A program made the position numbers and the translations under genes. The notes under the pieces are model-generated. The model made no database searches, had not been told where the DNA came from, and was given only the letters and a program-made list of their open reading frames with translations. Positions 32,263 through 45,870 of a stretch of DNA of 64,000 bases are shown here, piece by piece. How positions within the stretch are numbered: the stretch's first letter is position 1; the number at the start of each line of letters is the position of its first letter. The stretch lies in the NCBI GenBank assembly GCA_002104905.1, contig MCFE01000026.1, positions 1 to 64,000 of the forward strand, written 5' to 3'. Source of the DNA: Basidiobolus meristosporus CBS 931.73 (taxonomy: Eukaryota > Basidiobolomycota > Basidiobolomycetes > Basidiobolales > Basidiobolaceae).

Positions 32263-34844
32263 ATATATGTGTGGTCCTCAGCACCGCACCGATGAGTTTA
32301 TACTTTCCCTTTCAAAATTTCTGTTGACATACCACTTTCATCGTCCGTGTATACGTATCGCTTCGACTTCGCCCCTCCCCTCCCCTCCCCTCCCCTTCCC
32401 ACGTCCAAGCACTCGGACACTTTTGATTTGTACCTTCTTTGCGCCCCAGCTCTCTATGTCACCGGTGATTCTCGAAGAATTGTTTGGTGATTCGTAGTTT
32501 CTCTTAGGTCCTAAGTAGATAGGCTTGACCATCTGTACATAACCTGAGATCATCCCACTTCCCACCCTGCCCCGCCTCCTCATTGGTCATATGTTTCATA
32601 ATAAACCAAGTATATTCCTTGGATCGTGGAATCTAAACCTAATCTTCCCACTACGGGCTCTTCTCTCGATCAATCAGAATCTACAGATACGTCATCAGCC
32701 CACCCGGTCAACTAGCCTAATCCAACCAACCTCAGCTGGAGTTGAACCAAACTAAGGATCGTGTTCTCACAACGCTGAGAGCCCATGTGAATCACCGGGG
32801 CTCTCGATTCCATTGGGACGTATGGTGGTACATGGGGAATGGAACAATTAAGTGGATGTACGTGGTATGCGGTATGCTGGCGGATTCATGTATCATATGG
32901 CCCTGCTCGTGGTGGCCTCATATAGCACACCGTTCGGTTGATTGGCACCGCTCGTCAAATGGGCTTCGAAAAATAACCCGTTTGCTGGAACATCGGAAGG
33001 GAGGTGAAAGCCAATTGCCATAGCAAGCTAGCTCCAGCCGAGATGACCACTAGGTGCCACGAGCCACCAGGTGACCCCACGCACGCTCCAATCGAACTCA
33101 TGTTCCACCACAAGATCTCTACATAATCTTAAGTCCTCGCCCCACGCAGCGGTGAGGTTAATGGAGCCGGGGATCAGACAGTTTAATGGCTGTTGTGGAA
33201 TATTGGCTGAAAAATATCGTCCAACGTTCGTGGTGAATCCCGTCCCTTCTAAAAATAGCCGTTTTTCAGCGTAGCTGATCAATATATGTTTGCTATCTTT
33301 GAATCACAACGCCAAGGCTTGTGACATCCCCTTGCGACCAATCAACCCCCACCTTCGGGATAATGTTCACGAGGAGCGTACGGAACAATCATTCCTGCTT
33401 CAGGTTCACGGTCCTGTTGGAATGGTGCGTGTGTTCGGTGTTGAGGTCGTCCTGACCGAAGGGTCAAACCAGAATCCAACAGAAACCATATCATCGTCCG
33501 ACGAGGCGAGCAGCACTGTTTTGGCTTAGCGGAGTGGCATTCGAACTGGCACTCCGTACCGGGATCTTTGACCGGGCTCCGATTATAACCTGTTTGAGAG
33601 TATGGGCCAGTCTGAACTTACTAGGGGTGTAAAGTGACCTTACCGTGGCTGTCTCTTTTGGTTCCGGACTGAAAACGCCCTACTTAACACTCTTTATTCT
33701 GCCGGCCATACGGTGTCTCATTTTCCGAATCTGAAGGTATAGTATGAATCCACGCAGACACTGTCTAGTGGCTTCGTCGCTCACCTGTAGTCTAAGTTCA
33801 ACACTGACACATCCCGCGGTAAATCGCCCAACCGAAAGCCACTTGACTAGGTATATCAACAGATGCCAGGATTTCCCACATTCGTAACGATTACACTGGG
33901 ACCACAAGCTACTTTCCTGGTGAAACATGAAGAACCCCACAGAGAAGCAGAAGCTCGAGGGAACTTTGACAACTCTGGAATACGGCGATTGCAATATCCC
34001 TTGTATCTCCTTTCCATTCACTAAATCTGTCTAGGAGTACCATTCTCTGCCATAAATCATGCGAGGCCAGTCCCTTTATGGCCGCGTTATAAATGGAGAT
34101 GGCAACTCAATTTAGGTTAATAGGCGGATGCAACATATAAAATAAAGTACATCTGCTTGGTACTACTTGCCAATCATTCGATCACACTGATACCGGACAA
34201 TGAGGAGGAGCTCCAGTCTGCATGTTGGCGAATGGTGGATTCTGGTGCAGGTATATGGAGGTGGAGTGGTGGAACTTTATTTCGTTCGATTTACTGTATC
34301 TATAGACCATCCATATATTTTGTCAACGATATTCCCGACATTTCTTCAGCCCCACACTTTGCGTTGTCCACAAAAAACCTTATGGATGGCTTCGTGAGAT
34401 CTTGTCCACAGTATACATACTCGGGAAGCACTCACGGCTTGATATGTTGTCCAAGGTTTAATGCCTAACTGCTCAATTTGCTCAATATGCTATCATGTAA
34501 ACCAATTTGGGCCAGAGGAATGGCTGACTATATTAGGAGTGGCTGTGAAGCTCACCAACCTGAAGTGGAATGTTCATCTTTTCGACAGGACTTCTTGAAG
34601 CTGCGCTACGAAAGGTCCCAGGAAGATGCGAGCTAGAGTGGTGGGGGGGGAGCTTTTAGGCAATTTTGAAATACGACGTCCTTTCAAAATATCATTCCTC
34701 AAATCTTGTGTCAAGCCCAAAACGAATATATAATCGGGTTGGTGGGTATCAAGCTTCTGTTTCATAAGCAATAGACCAAAGCGATGAATACATTGACAAA
34801 ATCTTTTATTTCGAAGGGGGTACAATTAGAACAGTGAGCAGCGT
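32263..34844. other. Largest gene-free interval (2.6 kb)
   Basis: I support no gene here. The first part is the 3' region of forkhead gene 2 and has a short CCCCT tandem repeat at 32372-32396. Several open frames of 60-113 residues (for example the minus-strand frame 33680-34021) have no family resemblance. A G(8) run lies near 34650. Since CpG content here is normal, unlike 1-6711, this does not look like the CpG-depleted block. Confidence 0.45.
32372..32396. repeat. CCCCT microsatellite
   Basis: Five tandem CCCCT units about 110 bp after the forkhead 2 stop codon, probably in its 3' untranslated region. Confidence 0.8.
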
Positions 34845-37800
34845 TCAAGAGCTATTGCCGACTGGCTGTTGTATATCCAATATAGTGACAATATGTGGCA
34901 TGGTAGGTTGTTGCACATAACTCTTGATCGTGTTTTGAGGATTCGACGATGGGTGTGAGGTGCCATCCAAACTGGAAACTGTGCCGTTGCCAGAGTCCTC
35001 CTTCAAGACGACTCTTGTGGCCGCTTCCATTTGAACGCTTATCTTCCAGCGACTCAGATTGTAAACCGCTGGTCGGGTGAAGCAGGCGTTAACCTTGATT
35101 TGATGCTCTTCTTCGGGAGCAATCGTTCCACCAAAAGTCGTAGGCCCAGTCCAGTGGTATTTAGAAGGATTGATGGTGGGTTTCACCAAAATGTTCCTAA
35201 AAATGGAATATGTCAGCGGAAGTCGGGCAAAGTTAGACAGTTGGGGCAGGTACCTGGCACTAGAGGTAGTGTCTGATGTATCATGGTACGGTAACATCTC
35301 CAAAGAATAATTGACCATCCAATTCCACGAACAATTTTTAAGGGAAAACGTGACAGGAATTTCTACTAAACTGTGAGTCCAACCATTAGTTGGAGTTCGT
35401 ATGATATCAATTTCGTGGAGTCCATCCGCTTACCCGTTAGAGTTGAAGTCATGTTGATATACGTCCTTACAGTTGACCCGAACCCGTAAGGGGTTCTCAT
35501 CTTTACGTGTCTTCGTTAAGCTATTGATTAGGGCCGCTTTTTCACGAAGAGTAGCTTCGAATAGCGCGCGATTTCCAGATGAAGCTGGATGGCTGAGGAA
35601 ACTTGGATGGAATGGGTTCTGTTGCACACCTGGGTTGAAGCCAATGATGAACTGATGGCCGTGTCGTTGTTGTCCCGGGATTCGCCAAAACAGGCAGAAA
35701 TCAATGTCGTTGGTATTAAACAAAGTAAAGATACTTTTATGTTTGGTGGAGGGAATCATCGAGTATTGGTTCTTCAAGGACAATCTACGGAATTGCATTC
35801 TGGCGTTCATGAAAAGTCCTTTCAACGGGTCCTCATATGACTTGACTCTCTCTTCTCCCTAAAAATTATTAGATCAATTGGGGGATTCAATGGTTCTTAT
35901 TGCCATCGGTAGTCACTTACAAGGGGGATGTCGACATAGGTCAAATCAGTAAGTGGAGCAGCGGACTCGATCTTCTGGTTAATCAATAGGGACTCCAGAC
36001 CATTCAATGTAAAAAGCTCTGGTGACATCCTCTCTTTAGTGGAAAGTTCCTCAGGGCTCAGCTGCTTGATCCGGAAATAGGTAAGTGTAGTTTGCTTTGG
36101 TCCGATTACCGTTTCAGTTGGCAGTTCTCTGCTCGATAGTAATGTGGATCGTGATAAATAAATAGAGTCGAGAGGTGATATTATGAGCTAAGCTTACTCT
36201 GATGAGATAGGTTGTATTTTCCAATACGGACTCATCGATGAGAGCTGCAGCAACTCAAACTGAGTTCCTGTTTGGACATTCTCGGCCTTTGAAGAGGTTA
36301 GTTGTTGTCCAGTAGAAGGTTGACCAAGAGAGGCATTACCTCCAGCCCAAGGATGAATTCGTTGAGACGCAAGGTGCTCTGGCGAGTAAAGGCATTGATC
36401 TTCAAGGATGGGATCACCTGAGTGGTGTTCTGGTAACGCAGATATCGGATGCTATTCGCACCAGTCACTTCCTATCAACGATCATATTAGTCTTGGGGCG
36501 ATCAGTAAGTTTGTGTCAACACCAACCTCGGATTGGTAGCTAAAGATATAAAGGAATGAATGACTTCCGATTTTATCCCCTCTAACCCATATAGGAACCT
36601 CCACAGCTTCACCCGAACCCAGCTGCGTGAGTGAGATTGAGATGACACTTGGATCGAATAGACTGTTATTGGTGTCTACTGTGTGCAAACTATCTTTGCA
36701 AGCAGATGTATCTAGGAAGCCAAGGTGATAGCAGAGAATTAGTCGGATTCTATTGAATTAAATTAAACTATAAGATATTACCTTCCGTCGATTCGGCCGA
36801 TGGCTGCCCTATGTGAAAGAAGGCAGGATGGCTAACCTTCACGTTGATCTTTTTCATTCCTTTTTGACCAATATTACGTACAATCAATGTGGATTGTATT
36901 ACTTCTCCTGAAAATAAGATATTCGGGAAGTCGCGGAATTCGACATCTAATAAGGGCATTGGAGAGGTCACAACCATATCCAAACTATTGTCTTGACCAT
37001 AGAACTTTCCGAGTCGATGTTCTTTGGTGTCGTTCAGACGCTTCCCCTTCTTGGAGAATTGTTTGAATCCTCTTGCAACATGGTTCAATGTATAATGAAC
37101 ACCCGCAATACGAATGTACCCTTGCTTCTTGGGCGTGATTGCAACAGTAATCTACATCGAAGAATCAGTACCACAAACATATGACAATGGCTAGGATAAA
37201 AGTCTAGTGGTAATTACCATTTTCTGCTCATCCCCTTCCATGTTGATATCACCAACTTGACCAGATTCCATATAATCCAATGGCTCTTCATCTGCTGGAG
37301 GTGTAGAATCGTAGCTTTCGCACGATGTTTGGAATTCTTGTTCCGAATATACGCATTTAAGACTTATATTGCTAATCACAATAGGGACTTGCATAGGATT
37401 GGTCAAGACGAAAGAGATGGTGACCGGCTCTAGAAAATCACGGTTAGGTTTACCCGCAACGGCCGAATCCCTCATCCAACACATACCTCCGAGAGCACAA
37501 ACGGTCTGGCCATGGCGAGTGCTTTTATCCTGGATATACGGCTCTTCTAGGAAGTAGTCTTGTTCTACAGACTCCCAGTCTCCTCCATCATGCTCTAAAG
37601 ATTGCGAGCTTGATAACATTACTTTTACAGATGAGTTGTCAACTATTGGTATCGGAAGTCCTCCGTAGGGAAGTAGTTCAGGTAGCTGACCAGTCTCCTG
37701 AACATATTGCTAAGTGTGAAAACCAAAATAAGTAAAATGATGAACCATACATAAGCCAAGTAAGAATTGCTAATTCACCTGATAGATGTTTAAAAACTCC

Positions 37801-40219
37801 GTCAAATAATTGGTTTGCAGAGCAGTCGACTGTCTGCTCTCCCTCAAAAGCTTCAGAAAGTACTCAACGGCTGCCTGTAGGCAGTGCTTACGAACGTTTT
37901 GGCACCCAAGTGCAAAATGAATATGATTTTCAACCAGCGACCAATTCTTGGTTTCGAACACCAACGAAGCAGCTCGATAGCAATGGAATGCAAGTTCATG
38001 CTGTCACTGATGATAAATAAAATAATATTTGGATTCCCAAGGCTTTTGATCACCCACCTGCTCTGCTTTGATGTAGCGTGATCCGGCTAGTACAAGGTGT
38101 GCTCCATATTTACGAACTTTAGGTCTGAACCCTCTCAAGAAACTGTGAGCAGCTTGCTCTAAAAACAGGCCGCTTCTCAGATCTGAGTCCTTTATCGTGA
38201 TTAGATAGGTTAATATTGACACAAGCTGGTGGTTTGATTTCTATGAAAGATCCTCTTACATCGCCCGACATTCGAATTAAAACAGATGGTATGTCCTTGT
38301 ACATACCACGATATCTGAGCATTTCATAGTAGAAGATGGCAGTGCGTGCACCCAGCTCTGGTGAGCCGACCTTCAGATAATTGGAAATGGCCTGTTCGTA
38401 ATTACTTTCGATATCGTTTTTGGTATTGATGTTTTCCATCATTAAAGAACATAACCCCATCATCTCCTAATGAATTCATGATCGGTTCTTGTAAATATGC
38501 AGATCCTCGAATAAATAGGTTGGAAAGGTACTAACGTAAGCGCCAGCAAAGTATTTCCAAGCCTTGTCTGTACTATAATCTTTTTTGACCGTGTCATAGA
38601 CAGACAAGGCGAATTTGTAATCTCTGAGCATGAATGCGAAGTCAGCGAGTCTACGCATCTGCGCTTCAGGAGCGGAATGGTGATACCTTTGTGGCAATGA
38701 TTAAACTAGAGAACCAGATAACGGGCTACTTTGGTGACTTACATTACACCCGATATTCCTGATCCTCGTATCTGAGGGGATTGAATGATTCCGGAGGGCT
38801 TGTTGCTTGAACCAAAGTATTTTCGAGATGCACTAAATAAACGACCGGTGAAACCCCGTCTAATGCTGGCGACCTAAACATAGCATTGAAATAAGAAACG
38901 GAGTCTCTTGAATTGCCGGATAAACCATACCTGCTCATTCCAGTGATGGATACTACGTTCCATATATGGAATAATACTCTGCACAACCATCTCCTTGACG
39001 AAGTTCTGTATAAGGTAGAAATCCTCAAAAGTCAAGCAACATCCTCGAACCAATGCTTTACTCTCTCCATCAGCTTGCTGGGGCACTGCAGTGATGGACA
39101 AATCTTCAGCATCGCTCTTCCATATATCAGGTACAACCTGGCCATCGGATGTGGGAGTAGCATCCGGAATAACGGAATTGATCCGTAGCAGATGGCAGTG
39201 GACACCAAAGGTTTTTCTCATCTTGTCAAAGAGTTGCTCCGATCTACATTGTGACAAAGGAAAATGCCATGGGATGTGTCAGTCCATGTGGGATTGGTGC
39301 CATGAGGAAAAATACTGCTGCTCTCATACTCTGTAATATTTCCGTTTTGATTGTCATGCAACAACACATAGTATCTAAGAATATTGGAATCAATAAATCC
39401 TTTATCATATATAGGTGCTGAAGCGGCAAGGTTGTGAAGTTGCTGTAGTGTATTGAATGGGTCGGGATTCTGGGAGGAGATAGCAATCACACCTAAGGGA
39501 ATGTGAGAACCCTTATTTCAAGATCAGAAATTGGGAGAATAAGCACACTTACATGCAACAGGGTGGTTGAACGTATCGTGCTCCGAAATATTAAACTGCT
39601 TGATATATAATCTACGATATTCAGCATACCAAGGCATATGCGTTTCTATTTGTGCTACAGGTATAAACTCAGAGTAAGCGATGGAATTCAATTGAAGTCG
39701 GGTTCGATAGCTTCTTAATAAGATATCAGGAAGTCCCTTCTCACCAGATAAATATTCGTCGTCGACATCATCCTCGTTTTTTATTCTCTTCACTGTCTCA
39801 ATCTTCTTGCTTTCGTTGTTGACGACGTCGGAAAATGCACTGGGGACTAAGGAGTCCGAGGCATGTGGGAGATTCCGTAAATCCTTGAATCTAACTCCAA
39901 ATTGTTCCAAAGAATTAGGTAGCCCTTGGGAATCGCGAGCCGTCACTGTAACGGGGCCAAACTCAGTAAGTCACGCAGAAAGCGGTAAACAATCGTTCAT
40001 GAAATGGTTCTATAAACCGGGCTCACCCTTTCCATCGATGCTCTCCCCAAATGGTTGGATAAAATCCAAGAAAGTCGATAGATGATTTTTCTGACACAGT
40101 GCATCCACATCCGGAGTCGAGATAACTGCTACTACAGGATTAAGCGACTTCACAACAAACTGTTTGGGAGAATACATTTCATTATGGGATAAATTAGGTG
40201 GCATTATCGTGCGTGCCAT
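34845..40219 (-). CDS. TRS85: TRAPPC8/Trs85, subunit of the TRAPPIII tethering complex
   Basis: Trs85 directs the TRAPPIII complex, a Rab1/Ypt1 activator, to autophagy and early secretory membranes. It begins MARTIMPPN with the family's PVVAVISTPDVDALCQKN block and PFG. I could trace exons 40219-40027, 39945-39553, 39492-39330, 39243-38931, 38873-38743 and one starting 38686, all in frame, giving SEQLFDKMRKTFGVHC, CCLTFEDFYLIQNFVKE, SIRRGFTGRLFSASRKYFG and APEAQMRRLADFAFMLRDYK, a very characteristic TRAPPC8 series. The remaining exons, about a dozen, continue to the stop at 34845 and include the C-terminal beta-rich domains. They are supported by open frames such as 37619-37191 and 35825-35430, but their exact edges were not all resolved. 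Introns are about 50-90 nt. Confidence 0.9.
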
Positions 40220-41247
40220 AGTAAAGCAACTGGCTCACGAAATATCTTGGAAAGGAGCGATATTGGCTGACAAAGTCTAGCCAGTATCTAAGACTGCTTA
40301 ATTAGGTTGATTAAATGCTAAACGCATTTCTCTTGAAATTAGCTGACGCATACTGCCAAGGACATTGCACATGATAAAATCAGTGAATGGGATAGAATTA
40401 GATTTGCTTAGATTGAAAATATGATGCAAACAGTTACCAAGTATTTATTTTAGAGCTTGTCAGAAAGAAGATCTTGAATACTATCAGAAATTTCAGAATG
40501 GATTTTTCTTGGATTTTTTGATAGTATTCGCACCTTTTCGATACGACGGTGTTCCACTCCAAACACAGTCATAAACTTTGTAACAGCCCTTCAGAGTTGC
40601 AGCCTATATATTGCATGTAGCATTATGCTTAAATATGGGGCCCAATCCTCCTATTTGAATCCAGATTAGATTTCTGCTGATATTCATCAGGTATTCTGAT
40701 AGAGATATTTATATTACTAAATTTTCATAGTAGGTCAAGTGGACCTTTCAGTAGAATGCAGAACTTCACTATAATTTGGAAGGTTCTAGAGTGTGGGCTT
40801 TGATGTATTATTATTAATTAGAAGCTAAACCAATTCCAAGACTGGTAAACTTCTCACCACATTGGTTATCAGTACACTTGTATACTACTACTATCACACT
40901 GGTCTCATGACAATCACCAGAGGAGAGAACTATAAACGTTATTGAATCGCAGTCCACTGCCTGTCAATTCGCATTAGTAACACTAAATTACTAATACTCT
41001 CAATGAATATAGACACCAGACCTCGGATTCCTACCGATCGCAAGGTAATCCCCCCACTTCCTACTCTATAAAGGGAAATTCCATTCTGCAGAAAAATCCT
41101 AAGTCACAATTTATAAATATTCTTTCGATTTGTTATATCAAGATCGTACGAAAAAAACGAGCAAACAATTGTAGATCCCATCACATATGTACTCTATATC
41201 ATCAGCTACCCTTCTTTGTACTACTTACATCGAAAAAGCGTGTCGCC
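40220..41247. other. Divergent promoter region between TRAPPC8 and DOHH
   Basis: AT-rich, about 1 kb, no gene seen. On the DOHH side a TATAAAG motif occurs near 41068 and a TTATAAATA motif near 41111, both candidates for its promoter. The two genes are transcribed away from each other. Confidence 0.5.
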
Positions 41248-42338
41248 ATGAGTAATCTCCAGCATCTCGCCATTCCTGAGCCCGAATCCCCCTCGGCCCT
41301 CGATAAGGCCAGGGAAAACCCCGAGACTTACAGACTCCTGGAGGAAGTACTGCTAAACAAGTCTGGCAAGGTTCAACTTCACGACCAATTCCGTGCATTG
41401 TTCACCTTGAAGTGCTTGGGAAATGAGAAGAGTATCGACATTATTGCTAAAGGTAAATGGTATGTGTAGAAATCATGTCCATTCAAGTATATCAATCTTT
41501 TCCATTTCCTAGGCTTTTGTGATCCCTCAGCTCTCCTCCGTCACGAACTGGCTTATGTTCTCGGACAGATGGGAAATCCATACGCTTTACCCGAGCTGAC
41601 TAAAATCCTGGAGACAAAGGAAGAGGACCCAATGGTTAGACACGAGGTAAGATTCAATTGAGTGTATCTCACACGAAGTAAACACTTGCTCATAACACTT
41701 TGAAACAGGCAGCAGAGGCTATGGGCGCCATTTCGGACACCGCTGCTCTTGGTATTCTCGAGAGCTATTTAAGTGACCCGGAGAAAGCTGTTGCCGAGAC
41801 TTGCGAGCTTGCAATTGCAAAAATCAAATACGACCAAGAGAAGAGAGCTCAATCGGCCCGAAGCCAATCCGCCTACACTTCTGTCGATCCTGCTCCACCT
41901 TCCGATGAAGATTCCATCGAAAAGCTGAAGGAGATCTATCTGAACCCTAAGCAGCATTTGTTTGAGCGTTACCGCGCGATGTTTGCCTTGCGTAACATTG
42001 GGACCACTGAGGCAGTTTTGGCTTTGGCCGAAGGGTTCAAGGATGAAAGCGCATTATTCCGTCACGAGATCGCGTTTGTCTATGGACAAATGCAGCATCC
42101 TGATAGTGTTCCTGCTTTGGTAAAAGTCCTCACGGATGCCTCAGAAGCACCTATGGTGCGCCACGAAGCGGCCGAGGCACTTGGCTCCATCGCCACCCCA
42201 GAGGTATTGCCCATCCTTCAAAGCTTCAAGGAAGATAACGTACAGGTGGTTGCGGATAGTTGCAACGTTGCATTGGACATGTACGAATACGAAAACAGTG
42301 ATCAATTCCAGTATACTATTCTGCCCAAGTCCGATTGA
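41248..42338 (+). CDS. LIA1: Deoxyhypusine hydroxylase, three exons
   Basis: Hydroxylates deoxyhypusine to hypusine in translation factor eIF5A, using a di-iron centre. Exons 41248-41452, 41513-41646 and 41709-42338 make 322 residues, the usual length. It is a two-fold array of HEAT-like repeats; the four iron-binding His-Glu pairs are all present: [32 protein letters not shown] and [10 protein letters not shown]. The loop joining the two halves (about residues 150-180) is Ser/Ala/Asp-rich, as in other fungi. Cytosolic. Nothing unusual. Confidence 0.96.
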
Positions 42339-42479
42339 TCTCTGTTATGATTGTAAGCTAGACTGCAAACTAGATTGGAAACTAGATTCATAGATGAGGA
42401 AGTTGCCTGATTATATTTATTTTATGTGTTCGATTAAATGTATTGAAAGCCACACGAAAGCCACACATTTGCGATAGCA

Positions 42480-45219
42480 CTACTCTATTAATCCAACAAG
42501 CTCTTTTGTGAATTTGGCGATTTCAAATGAAGCGCTGGCCAACTTTTGCTTCAGAACCTTGTGATCAGAGGTGGTTTTGGCAAATTCCCCTTGAAGTTTA
42601 GACATCTTACTGTTGCTTGCCTCTAAATCAGAGAGAATAGCTGCTGCTCGATGTCGATATGGTGCTCCTGTAGTGCTATTGGTAAAGCTATTCCGCGAAA
42701 CACTTACCAGATCCTGTACAATATCATTGATGTTCTTTATGGTGGTAGTTAACTCTTGTCCAAATCGGGAGCTCCTAATAATTTGCAGGAGCGCCTGGAT
42801 CGCTTGCACAATAGAATCGGTCTGGCCTTCCAGATACTGCTTAAGCTCATCAATCTCCAGGACCGGGTGTTTACTAGAGCTAGGGCTAGTATCTCGAGTG
42901 CTCAAGTTGCTTAATACAGCCGATAGTGTCAGATCGTCATCGGAGTTGCTGGATTCCTCGGCATTGTCAGCGACGGGCTTTTTGATTTTGAGTAGTTTGA
43001 CTAAATCCACAATCGCTAATGTGAGGTTCTTTGCTGCTGTGTCCAGCAAAGAAACTGGGCTAACGCCAAATCCAGTGGCGTGGTTCTTTGCTGCGGTCAT
43101 TAATTCCGAGAGATTGGTAGAGATTTTTGACATAAGAGTATTGACGCTGTCCTTTTGGTTGGCACCTTCAGCCGATGTGATCTTCGATTTCTGTTTCTCA
43201 ACACTTTCCGTAATTGATGTACATATCATGACCACTGATTTCATGGCCATTAGAACTCCATTGGATGCGTCCGATCTGGTTCGATTGCATTAGCGTGGTG
43301 CAATGCTATGGACATAGTTTTGCCAACGTACCTGGCTGCAGTGAGCAGGTCATCCATAGTCACTTGATAAGTGGCGATCTTATCCATCTCGATGACACCA
43401 TCAAGGTGAGGCGTTAACAAGCCATTTTCATCTATGGATGCTTTGGGTGCAGTGCGTATGTAGGCCGAGGTCGCTTCAAGAAAATAGGTTCAATATCGCT
43501 GAGGGCTAGTATTAATGCTTTCACGGCTACCTTTTATGCGCCATAGCTCGGCCTTCGTCTCTTCCAGCTTTTGCTGCATCTTTGATTTCTAATGCAAACT
43601 GGAAGTCAGCATATACGACACGTAACAAAGAAAACCGCAAAGAACACACTTCTTCAACTGTAAGCTTCAATTTGGCTTGCGTTTGCTCGTGTCGTGATAT
43701 CAATTCTTCGTTCTTCTTGGATATTTTTTCAATTTCTGATAGTAAAGTTGCCACTTCGGCCTTGATGCTATTGCCAACCTATCATGAAGTGTCGTAAGAA
43801 GATGGTGGCCTTGAGATGCTAACATTTCTTTTAACCTCTAGCTGGCACTTGTAATCTTTCAGCAGGCGTTCATGGTCTTGTTTCAAACTTGAGAGGATCG
43901 CTTCTTGGTGTTGGTTTAACTAGTTTGAGATGGAGAGCAATGTTAGAGCAACCCTTTATCTGGAATGTGCTAGATAACATACAGATTTTTGTTTCTCTAA
44001 CTCGGCTTGCAATTCCTTGACTTGGGCTGACCCAGCCACTGACGTCTGTTTTGATAAAGCAATTTTAGCTGTATGCTACTGGGCTACAAGTGTTCCATAC
44101 TTTAGCTTACCGAATGATACTCCGCCATCTCATCGCTGTATTTTCGGGCGTTGGCTATTTCTGCTCCATGGTTAACATCTCCATTCTGGCAATCGAAACG
44201 ATTGATCGTTAAGAAACAAAGCACGAAAACCTCTACAAAAAGTGCACCGTAAAACCTGAGTTGGGAAATCTTCTTTCGGGGAGTGTCGAGTAGAATTGGA
44301 GTTGGAGTTTTCTTGCTTCGGGATGGGGCGTACTTCTTTATTTTCACCTATCATGTGTCCCAGATCGGCCATCAAGCTATCCAGAGAATCGAAATTGACC
44401 AAAAAGTCATGGCTTGGAGAGCTAGCTTCAGTTGGTGATGGTTTTATAATATCGGATTTCGGCTTATTCGGCAGCACCGTGAATTGGCTTGGGGATTTTT
44501 CTTGTATGTCACCATCCGATTTAGACGAGTAGACAGAAGTACTCATGCTTTGATAATTAGAAGGTTGGGAATTTAGGGAACGGGGCTAGTTGACGTTCAA
44601 ACCAAATTGGAAACTGTCAATAAACGTGGTTCGAGAGGTTCATATCGATGTGCCAGTTACCTTTTCGACACTTTTGACCTCTTTGATTCTTTCCTCCTTT
44701 AACTCCGGATACCTCCTCTCTAGCTCGCAAAACACGTCACTTGCGAGATCCTTGAACCGAATCTTCGACAGTGTGGCCAACTTCTGACGTGCTTGGTTAC
44801 GCTTTGGGTGAAAATCGTCACTTACGGGGAGAAAAGGTTCTAAAGGGGACGAGGTCAACTACAAACGGGCAGGTGAATAGACAAGAATAACCCCACCTTT
44901 TTCCGAATTCAACATGCGCCGGGTAAGCTCGTCGTACACATCAGTAGACAGTTCTTGAAACTGTTGACGCGACAATTTGGTTAGTTTCTCCCTAGCCGAT
45001 TTTCTTTGTCCACTGATACCAGATTGCTCTTTAAAGTGTATGAAAAGCGTAAGTAAATATTAACAAGTCGAAGAAGCGTCAGCTTCGTCCCTAACTTGGT
45101 TCCGCCTACTTTTGAAATAACAACAGCAACTCAGAAAAGCAAGTCTCACCTCTTTGTAGATATGAAGACAAATAGGTTTTTAAGCCCTCATGATGGGTTA
45201 TGGCTAAATCTGTAGCCAT
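42480..45219 (-). CDS. SPA2: Spa2-type polarisome scaffold, multi-exon
   Basis: Spa2 organises the polarisome at growing tips, bringing together formin, MAP kinases and Rab GAPs. The gene begins MATDLAITHHEGLKTYLSSY (exon 45219-45150); the next exon starts at 45028. Two Spa2-homology (GIT-type) repeats follow: SAREKLTKLSRQQFQELSTD and RQKLATLSKIRFKDLASDVF. Then come a Ser/Pro linker, a conserved FDSLDSLMADLGHMIG element, a coiled coil built from several small exons (about 44540-43520), and a C-terminal helical domain (the large exon ending at 42480) resembling the Spa2/Sph1 C-terminal homology region (LEGQTDSIVQAIQALLQIIR). Not every internal splice site was fixed, so the exact residue count is open. 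It is transcribed towards the convergent DOHH gene. Confidence 0.82.
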
Positions 45220-45870
45220 AGTGATATCTCCACTTCTCGTAGAGTGGTTTGGTTTATCTTAAATGAAGGGTCTCAGACGGGCTTTGGATTACAGAACAGG
45301 TTGTAGAAAAGATTAACACAGCTTGAGGGTGGCGATAGTTCAATGAGGCACATACAGGAGATAGTAGTGCCTATACCCCTTGGTTCAATACGGTTAGCAC
45401 TTCAGTTACACAAAGCGATTTCTACAAAAGGGATTTTGAATTTAACCAATTCGGACCTGACCTGTGCTAAAATAGTTGAACACCTAATTACGAAACGTGA
45501 TACGTGTCTAATGCAAATCATTATGCATTGGTGTGTACAGATAATGAACAGAATGCTGATAGGAAACACTTATTGGCTATACTTTCAAATTGGCTAGCTT
45601 ATGGTTGGATCTTACAGAATTAGATAACATATGATTGCACTCGATTAATGGTATAAATCATGGAGTGGATGGGAAAATACCAATCTTGGTGGCTCTAGAC
45701 ACGAAAGACCCCAGTTGTGGGACTTGCAATATGGGATGTTCAGTCCAGCCAACAAAATACATATTGTTTATTGGCCTTCGTCGGAAACTTTAAATATTGC
45801 CCATATAATATGGTGGGCGTTGAGAATAATTTCTACTAGTAAATACGTGAACACGGCAAAAGTGGGCAAG
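45220..45870. other. Intergenic between importin and Spa2 genes
   Basis: About 650 bp that must hold the Spa2 promoter and the importin 3' region. An 84-residue plus-strand frame at 45343-45597 has no known motif and lies across this promoter, so it is not called. Confidence 0.4.

Noticed and set aside
33680-34021. 113-residue minus-strand frame in the large intergenic interval
   Set aside because: Unlike any known protein and without splice or promoter support; isolated open frames of this length arise by chance.
45343-45597. 84-residue plus-strand frame
   Set aside because: Lies across the Spa2 promoter region and has no recognisable motif.
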